From the NCBI GenBank assembly GCA_034440135.1, contig JAWXBP010000235.1, forward strand, positions 1-53,216: a stretch of 53,216 nt of DNA, read 5' to 3'. A program made the translations under genes and the position numbers. Under the pieces are notes generated by a model. That model made no database searches and had not been told where the DNA came from. It saw nothing but the letters and a program-made list of their open reading frames with translations. Each line of letters begins with the position of its first letter. The stretch's first letter is position 1. This document shows positions 48,160 to 53,216 of this stretch, one piece after another. The stretch comes from Planctomycetia bacterium (lineage in GTDB: Bacteria; Planctomycetota; Planctomycetia; Pirellulales; JALHLM01).

Positions 48160-48891
48160 ATGCAACCCGATCAAGCGACACGACTGCGATTGTTGGTGAG
48201 TGACGAGGCCTCGGATGAGGTCGTCGCTCAGCCGCGCGCATCACGTACTTTGTCGGTCGTGGGCGCTAAGGGGGGCGTGGGCACGAGCACCGTGGCGTTG
48301 AACTTGGCCGTCGCGCTGAGCATCTCTGGTTGCCGTGTCGAGTTGGCGACCGCGAGTGACCTAGTGGGCGAGGCGACGGCGTTGACGCGCGGTCCCGCGG
48401 GCGTTGTCTTGCTGGGCGAAGAAGGTTGGCGAAGGTCATTGCTGTGGCAGCCGAGTTTGAGCCATTCAAAACAATTCATACCGGCGGCGAGCGAACTGGC
48501 GGACTGGTTGATCGTCGATCGAGGCACGGCGCCCTCCGCGAACGACGCCGAGTCGATGCTGCTGGTGAGCACGCCGGAACCTGCGTCGATCCTGGCGGCG
48601 TTCGAAGCCTTGCGTTCGGCTCACGCCAGCGGGATCGCAGCGGAGCTACTAGTCAATCGCGCCGGCACGCTGGCGGAGACGGAGCGGATCCGAGTGCGGC
48701 TTACCGAGGCTTCGCGGCGACTGCTGGGCTGTTGTCCGAACGTCTATGAGCTTCCAGAAGACATCGCTGTATTGGATGCGGCGCGATTGGGTCGGCCCGT
48801 GGCGTTAGCTCGCCCGGCTTGCCCGTTTTCGCGCGGCGTGCAACGGCTCGTCGATGTTTGGTCGTCGGCGCGCTCCGAGCGGGCCGCCTAA
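48160..48891 (+). CDS. flhG: FlhG/MinD-like ATPase with altered P-loop
   Basis: A 243-residue ParA/MinD-family protein. The phosphate loop reads GAKGGVGTST (35-44): the signature lysine is kept (K37) but the usual second lysine is Thr, as in CpaE/TadZ-like members. The Walker B region ADWLIVDRGTAPSAND keeps the Asp. The C-terminal part (GIAAELLVNRAG, PEDIAVLDAARLGRPVALARP) fits MinD-type ATPases. Its place after flhF and before fliA argues for FlhG, which controls flagellar number and placement. The altered loop may mean weak or no ATP hydrolysis. No C-terminal amphipathic membrane helix is obvious. Confidence 0.85.
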   Translation: MQPDQATRLRLLVSDEASDEVVAQPRASRTLSVVGAKGGVGTSTVALNLAVALSISGCRVELATASDLVGEATALTRGPAGVVLLGEEGWRRSLLWQPSLSHSKQFIPAASELADWLIVDRGTAPSANDAESMLLVSTPEPASILAAFEALRSAHASGIAAELLVNRAGTLAETERIRVRLTEASRRLLGCCPNVYELPEDIAVLDAARLGRPVALARPACPFSRGVQRLVDVWSSARSERAA

Positions 48892-49017
48892 CAAAAAACT
48901 CACACGGTTTCGCGAACGATTCAAGATCCCAACCTGAAAGACCGATTGTATGAGGGCCGTTGACTACGCCATGTACTGTCAAGATTTTCCGGTTAGCGAA
49001 GCCGTGAGGCGCGTGCG

Positions 49018-49278
49018 GTGGCAAGAACGTACGCCGGAATCCTCGGTTCGCTGGCCATGGCGGTCGCGTTGGTCCGCGGCATCATGTCGGGCGGTGGAGC
49101 GGAAGAAACCGTCGTGCATGCCTTGGCGGCGATGATTGGTTTCGGCCTGCTCGGTCTCGCGATCGGCGGCATCGCAGGTTGGATCGTGGAAGACGCGGTT
49201 TACGCACAAGTTCAGCAGGAAGTCACGGCGCACGAGGCGCAGAAGAACACCAGGTCCGACAATCCCACGACGCGCTGA
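49018..49278 (+). CDS. small membrane protein of flagellar cluster
   Basis: A GTG start at 49018, 86 residues. Two hydrophobic segments are visible: YAGILGSLAMAVALVRGIMSG (about 5-25) and VVHALAAMIGFGLLGLAIGGIAGWIV (about 32-57), followed by a charged cytoplasmic or periplasmic tail. No family is recognised. It lies between flhG and fliA on the same strand (gaps of 126 and 77 bp) and is probably expressed with them. Small membrane proteins occur at this place in other planctomycete flagellar clusters, as far as I recall. Confidence 0.7.
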   Translation: MARTYAGILGSLAMAVALVRGIMSGGGAEETVVHALAAMIGFGLLGLAIGGIAGWIVEDAVYAQVQQEVTAHEAQKNTRSDNPTTR

Positions 49279-49355
49279 CGCGCCGACGGCCCCTGGCCGC
49301 GGGCGTACCAAGGATGGCTTGAGCGCGATCGTATCCAGCAGTCACGGAGGAATGC

Positions 49356-50138
49356 ATGGCAACCACACTAGCGCCTGAAGACGTCTCGCAACTCTGGGAT
49401 GCCTATAAGCTCGATATGAACAATCAGGAGCTGCGCAATCGGCTCGTCGAGCAATACCTTCCCCTGGTGAAATACAACGGCGAGCGCATCTGGGCGCGGT
49501 TGCCCGAGGGCGTCGAGTTGGACGACCTGATCTCGGCCGGCATCTTCGGTCTGATGGACGCGATCGACGCGTTCGACCTGACGCGCGGCGTCAAGTTCGA
49601 GACCTACTGCGTACCGCGCATTCGCGGGGCCATGCTCGACGAACTTCGCACCATGGACTGGGTGCCACGCCTCGTGCGCTCCAAGGCCAGCAAGCTCAAC
49701 GAGGCGGTGAAAACCCTCGAGACTCGGCTCGGCCGGCAGCCGTCGCACGCGGAGGTGGCCGAACAGATGACCATCACGGTGCCCGAGTTGGAAAAGATGG
49801 TGCTCGACGCCAACGCGGTGAACCTGATCAGCCTGAACAAGAAGTGGTACGAGACCGACAGCTACAAAGACGTCCGCGAGATTGATATTCTCGAAGACAA
49901 AAAGGGCGAGGATCCCACGAAGCGGATCCAGAAGAACGACCTGATGCGGCTTGTCACCAAGGGACTCAATCGCAATGAGCGGCTGATCATCATCCTTTAC
50001 TACTACGAAGAGCTGACGATGAAGGAGATCGGCGCCACGCTGGATCTCTCCGAAAGCCGCGTCAGCCAGATGCACAGCTCCATCGTCCAACGCCTGCAAA
50101 GCCAGCTGGGCCGCCGACGTCCGGAGTTTGGGACGTAG
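49356..50138 (+). CDS. fliA: flagellar sigma factor FliA (sigma-28)
   Basis: A 260-residue sigma factor with an excellent ribosome site (GGAGGAATGC) before the ATG. Region 2 is VKYNGERIWARLPEGVELDDLISAGIFGLMDAIDAFDLTRGVKFETYCVPRIRGAMLDELR, region 3 is TLETRLGRQPSHAEVAEQM and region 4 is NRNERLIIILYYYEELTMKEIGATLDLSESRVSQMHSSIVQRLQ. These match FliA/WhiG. It directs late flagellar genes in other bacteria. No FlgM-type anti-sigma gene is in the window. The stop is followed by a repeat and a strong hairpin. Confidence 0.97.
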   Translation: MATTLAPEDVSQLWDAYKLDMNNQELRNRLVEQYLPLVKYNGERIWARLPEGVELDDLISAGIFGLMDAIDAFDLTRGVKFETYCVPRIRGAMLDELRTMDWVPRLVRSKASKLNEAVKTLETRLGRQPSHAEVAEQMTITVPELEKMVLDANAVNLISLNKKWYETDSYKDVREIDILEDKKGEDPTKRIQKNDLMRLVTKGLNRNERLIIILYYYEELTMKEIGATLDLSESRVSQMHSSIVQRLQSQLGRRRPEFGT

Positions 50139-50146
50139 GACCTTGA

Positions 50147-50420
50147 GAGTTTGAAGTTTTCAGTGTTCAGTTTTCAGTTCATTGAGCGCAATCGAACTGT
50201 AGGGCGGGCCGTGCGAGATTTGGGCCGTCGATTCTTGCGACACCCATCACAACGCTGATCACCGCTACCAGAAACAAAGCGAGGCCCGCCGTGCATCACG
50301 GCGGGCCTCGCTGTTTGGTGTGGTTGCGTTACCGGAGTGCGTCGTCAACTCATCCGCGAAGTCATCGAGTAGTGCGCCGGCCCGGCCTACTGAAAACTGA
50401 ACACTGAAAACTTCAAACTC
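50147..50420. repeat. 32-bp perfect inverted repeat enclosing GTAGGGCGGGCC and a hairpin
   Basis: Arms 50147-50178 and 50389-50420 are exact reverse complements over 32 bp (GTTTTCAGTGTTCAG family), enclosing 210 bp. Inside are GTAGGGCGGGCCGTGCG (50199-50215) and a perfect 15-bp hairpin at 50279-50311. It looks like one repeat family inserted into, or wrapped around, another. It fills the gap between fliA and the anti-sigma gene. Confidence 0.88.
50279..50311. terminator. 15-bp perfect hairpin between convergent genes
   Basis: GCGAGGCCCGCCGTG pairs exactly with CACGGCGGGCCTCGC across a 3-nt loop, followed by TGTTTGG. It lies between fliA and the convergent anti-sigma gene and may terminate either. 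Confidence 0.55.
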
Positions 50421-50421
50421 C

Positions 50422-51504
50422 TTACTTCGCCAACTCATTCATCTCCATCAGTTGTGGCAACGAGTTGGATGAATCGGCGTTGCGATGCGGGACGCGAACC
50501 TTGGTGTTCACCGGGACCCGTAAGTAGATGCGGAAGAGATGAATCTTCTGCACGGGACGGGCCCAACTGGGGGCCACGACGGCATCGTTCACATGCTGTC
50601 CGGCGCCAATGATGCCCAAGTCGTTGTGATAGATGTCGTCTTTGCAGCCAGCGGCGGTGCAGGTGCGCTGAAACTGCACATGGCCGTCCTCGTACAGGAC
50701 GTTCTGCCCGCGGCCTTCGTGATTCGCGCTCACATCGCCGCTATCCTGAGGGCTGGACGAATCGGCCACCAAGGCAAAGCGGGCGCGCCCCTGATTCTTG
50801 TTGCCCAAGTAACGGCCGTCCTTCTCATAGCCCAGGGCATAGCCGTAGCTGCCTCCCATGCTGCGTTGCAGTTCCAAGAGCGGCGCGCCTTCGGCCTTAC
50901 CGATGCTCGCCATAGTGACAGGCGCCTGATCGGCCGCCGCTTGCGGCGACGAGGGGCAAAGCAAGGATCGCGAATTCTCGAGGTAGCGACCGTCGGTCAG
51001 CGTCGGACCGAAGATGCCGGCCGCGGCGTAGTTCCCTTCGGTCGGCACGTACGGGAAGTACCCGCCATGCTGTTGGCTGTATTGCCAGAGGCCGTTGCTG
51101 ACCTGACGGAGGTTTTCGCTACAGTAAGCCACCTGCTGATCGAAGCGACTTTTCATTACCGAGGGGAAAAACAACATTGAAGCCACAAACAACACCGAGG
51201 CTGCCACGGCAAGGTCGAGCCATCGCCAGGTTGTCCGCTGCTCCCCGTATTCGACCTGTACGGCCGGCGCATTCGCTTGCCGCTCGATGAACTGGCAGCA
51301 ACGTTCCGCCAAACCCAGCGGCGGAGCGGAATGTTCTGCATCCGAGCGGAGCGGCGTCAACGCGCGCCGTAAGACTTGCACCGAACGCTGCAACTGCGGG
51401 TCGGACGCCAGTCGCGACTCCAGCGCCTCGCGCTCGTCGCTCTCCAGGGCGTCCAACAGGTAGCCCAGCAACTCGATTTCGGTGTCAGGTTGTTTAGCGT
51501 TCAT
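50422..51504 (-). CDS. anti-sigma factor with membrane segment and DUF1559-like tail
   Basis: The start is the ATG at 51504, which overlaps the stop of the upstream sigma-factor gene by 11 bp. The 360-residue protein has an N-terminal cytoplasmic part of anti-sigma type (EIELLGYLLDALESDEREALESRLASDPQLQRSV), one membrane segment (WLDLAVAASVLFVASMLFFPSVM, about 108-130), and an outer domain with CSENLRQVSNGLWQYSQQHGGYFPYVP and NVLYEDGHVQFQRT, the H-x9-DG-like end of the DUF1559 pseudopilin-type family. The outside domain may sense an envelope signal. Release of the sigma factor would need proteolysis or conformational change, both inferred. Confidence 0.85.
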   Translation of the reverse strand: MNAKQPDTEIELLGYLLDALESDEREALESRLASDPQLQRSVQVLRRALTPLRSDAEHSAPPLGLAERCCQFIERQANAPAVQVEYGEQRTTWRWLDLAVAASVLFVASMLFFPSVMKSRFDQQVAYCSENLRQVSNGLWQYSQQHGGYFPYVPTEGNYAAAGIFGPTLTDGRYLENSRSLLCPSSPQAAADQAPVTMASIGKAEGAPLLELQRSMGGSYGYALGYEKDGRYLGNKNQGRARFALVADSSSPQDSGDVSANHEGRGQNVLYEDGHVQFQRTCTAAGCKDDIYHNDLGIIGAGQHVNDAVVAPSWARPVQKIHLFRIYLRVPVNTKVRVPHRNADSSNSLPQLMEMNELAK

Positions 51505-52225
51505 GGCGGCTGTGTTCGGAGTTGTTCCACGCTTCATTGAGACGCAACATCGCCGTATGCAGGCGGCTCTTCACGGTTCCAACCGGCACTTTCAAGATTT
51601 CCGCGGCTTCGCGGTATTTCAGTCCTTGGTGGTAGATCAAATTCACGGCCACTTGCAGCGTCTCCGGCAGCTTGGCCACGGCATCGCGGGCCCAATCGCG
51701 CCGCTCCACCGCTTCCAGGTTGTCGTCCGGCGACGGGTCCCGGGCTTCCAGCAGGTCCAGCAAAGCCCCCGGTTCGCTTTCGCCGTCTTCGCCGTGACGC
51801 CGGTCGAGGCTGACCAGCTTGTGTCGCTTGTTTCGTCGTTGGCAGTCGATGGCCTGGTGCGTGGCGATGGTGTACAACCACGGGCGCACCTTGCGTTCGG
51901 ACTCGAACTGCTGGCATTTCAGATGGACTTGCAGGAAGGTCGCCTGAAAGACATCTTCGGCCAGGGTCGCGTCTCCAAGGTAGCGTTGCAGGTAGCTGTA
52001 CAGCTCGCGCTCGTACCGTTTCACCAGTTCGTTAAACGCCCGCCGATCCGCCTGGGCGCGGTATTTCAGCAGCAACTCTTCGTCCGAGAGTTCGGCCAGG
52101 GGAGGGGCGGCGTTGGGGGAGCTGGGAGGGCTAATCGAACTGCACTCTCTCTGATACGCATGGCGGGGTGAGGAGTTCACCGAGCGGCCAAGAAAATCCG
52201 TTGTCTGTCCGCGTAAGGCTACCAT
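51494..52225 (-). CDS. ECF-type RNA polymerase sigma factor
   Basis: A 243-residue protein. The first 45 residues are Ser/Pro-rich and may start later. Region 2 is DEELLLKYRAQADRRAFNELVKRYERELYSYLQRYLGDATLAEDVFQATFLQVHLK followed by VRPWLYTIATHQAIDCQRRNKR. Region 4 is AVAKLPETLQVAVNLIYHQGLKYREAAEILKVPVGTVKSRLHTAMLRL. It belongs to the RpoE-like ECF group common in Planctomycetes. The anti-sigma gene overlaps its 3' end by 11 bp, so the two are translationally coupled. Targets are unknown. Confidence 0.92.
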   Translation of the reverse strand: MVALRGQTTDFLGRSVNSSPRHAYQRECSSISPPSSPNAAPPLAELSDEELLLKYRAQADRRAFNELVKRYERELYSYLQRYLGDATLAEDVFQATFLQVHLKCQQFESERKVRPWLYTIATHQAIDCQRRNKRHKLVSLDRRHGEDGESEPGALLDLLEARDPSPDDNLEAVERRDWARDAVAKLPETLQVAVNLIYHQGLKYREAAEILKVPVGTVKSRLHTAMLRLNEAWNNSEHSRHER

Positions 52226-52266
52226 GTTTCACCGTATCCGAGTGGGGTGAGGAGCAATTGCTGGAG

Positions 52267-52351
52267 GAGTTTGAAGTTTTCAGTGTTCAGTTTTCAGTGA
52301 GGACAGCGCGGCCCCGATCGCTGAAAACTGAACACTGAAAACTTCAAACTC
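52267..52351. repeat. 31-bp inverted repeat, GTTTTCAGTGTTCAG family
   Basis: Arms 52267-52297 and 52321-52351 are reverse complements over 31 bp with a 23-nt loop. It lies in the divergent gap between the sigma-factor gene and the permease gene, unlike the other copies, which are after genes. Confidence 0.88.
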
Positions 52352-52389
52352 GCTCAAAACCCTGATAACCGCTCCAAATCGCAAGTCCC

Positions 52390-52836
52390 GTGCCTAGGGG
52401 TGAAAATCTCGTGTACAAACGCTACGCATGGATCGCGCCTGGCGACGTAAACGCCTTCTTTGGCTTGATGTTGGATAACATTGGCGTGCTGGTTTTGTCG
52501 GTCACGCTGCTCGCCGCCAAGTTCGGTTTCCCGGCAACTTTTGCACTCCGTTACATGGTGCCGGGCTCGGCGTTGGGGGTCTTGGTAGGAGACCTCGCCT
52601 TTACCGCCTTGGCGTTCTGGGTCGCCCGGCGAACCGGGAAGACCGACGTCACGGCCATGCCGCTCGGCATCGACACCCCCAGTACCTTCGGGATGGTGTT
52701 CTTCGTGATCGGGCCGGCGTTCCTAGCCGCTCGGGCGTCGCAACTCGACGTCGACGCTGCGGCCCGTTACGCCTGGCACATCGGCATCTGGTCGATTCTC
52801 TGGAGCGGACTTTTCAAGCTGGCCTGCGCGCCTTGA
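52390..52836 (+). CDS. NCS2/AzgA-like permease, N-terminal fragment (frameshifted)
   Basis: The reading frame begins with a GTG/ATG-type start and MPRGENLVYKRYAWIAPGDVNAFFGLMLDNIGVLVLSVTLLA. Four hydrophobic segments follow. TDVTAMPLGIDTPSTFGMVFFVIGPAF is a hallmark of xanthine/uracil/AzgA-like permeases. The frame stops at 52834-52836 after LFKLACAP, too early for a transporter. The frame one base earlier continues without break as LSGWVHRLIPRAGLLGSLAAIALVL. One missing base near 52826-52833 explains this. See the next entry. Confidence 0.8.
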   Translation: MPRGENLVYKRYAWIAPGDVNAFFGLMLDNIGVLVLSVTLLAAKFGFPATFALRYMVPGSALGVLVGDLAFTALAFWVARRTGKTDVTAMPLGIDTPSTFGMVFFVIGPAFLAARASQLDVDAAARYAWHIGIWSILWSGLFKLACAP

Positions 52837-53216
52837 GCGGCTGGGTTCACCGGTTGATCCCGCGTGCCGGCCTGCTCGGCTCCCTGGCGGCGATCGCGCT
52901 CGTGCTGATCGCCTTCATCCCGCTGCTGGAAATCTGGCACGAACCGCTCGTCGGGCTGCCGTCCCTGGCGGTGATTCTTTGTACGTTGGTCGCGCGGAAG
53001 AAGTTCCCGTTCAAACTGCCGGGCGCCTTGGCGGCGCTGCTGGTCGGCGGCGGCATTCACTATGTGCTGTTGGCTTCCGGCTGGATCGAACCGAGTTCGA
53101 CGCCGTTCGACCCCAGCGCCGGCCAGATCCCGACGCTGGGGTCGCACCGCGTCCAACCCGGCTCGATCCAGCCGGAGCGCACCAGCAAATCGTGCATGCC
53201 GCCGCCGACCACCAGC
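52833..53216 (+). pseudogene. continuation of the permease in another frame, running into fold-back
   Basis: From 52833 the frame reads LSGWVHRLIPRAGLLGSL, then more hydrophobic segments (AAIALVLIAFIPLLEIW, LVGLPSLAVILCTLVARKKFP, ALAALLVGGGIHYVLLASGW), typical of the middle of the permease. After about 53123 it enters an inverted copy of itself, so the remaining codons are not permease. Either the gene is broken, or the sequence here is an assembly fault. The window ends inside this region. Confidence 0.65.
53040..53212. repeat. imperfect fold-back palindrome at window end
   Basis: Bases 53040-53123 and 53129-53212 are reverse complements at 69 of 84 positions, with a 5-bp centre. Both arms, read on their own strand, encode a similar peptide: LVGGGIHYVLLASGWIEP on the plus strand and VVGGGMHDLLVRSGWIEP on the minus strand. 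Confidence 0.85.

Overview
The window looks like a piece of a Planctomycetes chromosome, most likely from the Pirellulales side of the phylum. This rests on family content, not on a marker tree. The indicators are a PSCyt2/PSD1 (DUF1549/DUF1553) protein followed by DUF1501 proteins, PEP-CTERM and dockerin tails on secreted proteins, an ECF sigma factor with an anti-sigma factor carrying a DUF1559-like tail, a MauG-type dihaem peroxidase, an isochorismatase/ThuA fusion, and the order flhA-flhF-flhG-fliA. Coding DNA is GC-rich. The pentapeptide-repeat gene and the leader of a lysine-rich protein are visibly richer in A and T. No tRNA, rRNA, CRISPR array, transposase or phage gene was seen.

Layout. 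1-5.6 kb: a secreted PSCyt2/PSD1 protein (5' end outside the window) and two Tat-type DUF1501 proteins. 5.6-9.8 kb (minus strand): a sugar-nucleotide epimerase, then an ExeA-type ATPase and a BY-kinase-like protein that has lost its nucleotide-binding residues. This pair recalls exopolysaccharide/PEP-CTERM loci. 10-13.9 kb: a YHS-like lipoprotein, a conserved hypothetical, the isochorismatase/ThuA fusion and an ImmA/IrrE-like protein. 13.9-19.6 kb: a glycan block with a WecA-type transferase, a GT39-like membrane transferase, a GT4-like and a GT2 glycosyltransferase. 19.7-23.5 kb: an M50 protease, a frameshifted SGNH hydrolase, a 34-residue lysine-rich histone-like protein and a lone ABC ATPase. 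23.6-31 kb: a 940-residue pentapeptide-repeat surface protein, a PQQ-type propeller, an EthD-like protein, a dihaem peroxidase and a YdcF-like protein. 31-40.7 kb: ligA, a duplicated parvulin foldase, ispE with a SpoVG/zinc-ribbon protein, an esterase, a PEP-CTERM protein and an HpaI-type aldolase. 40.8-44.1 kb: a signalling block with a receiver protein, an FHA-EAL protein, an ASCH protein and a PP2C phosphatase. 44.5-50.1 kb: flagellar export and regulation genes. 50.4-52.2 kb: an ECF sigma factor and its anti-sigma factor. 52.4 kb to the end: a broken NCS2/AzgA-like permease.

Two themes run across the window. First, the spaces between genes are filled with several families of short inverted repeats, some perfect over 25-33 bp. 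Units of a family recur many kilobases apart, and in two places the repeat supplies the stop codon of the preceding gene. Second, there are two single-base frameshifts (SGNH hydrolase and permease) and an imperfect 173-bp fold-back at the right edge. These should be checked against reads before biological meaning is attached.

The most interesting functional hypotheses are the phosphothreonine/c-di-GMP module (FHA-EAL + PP2C + receiver) next to the flagellar genes, the pseudo-BY-kinase/ExeA ATPase pair, and the super-repeat architecture of the pentapeptide protein.
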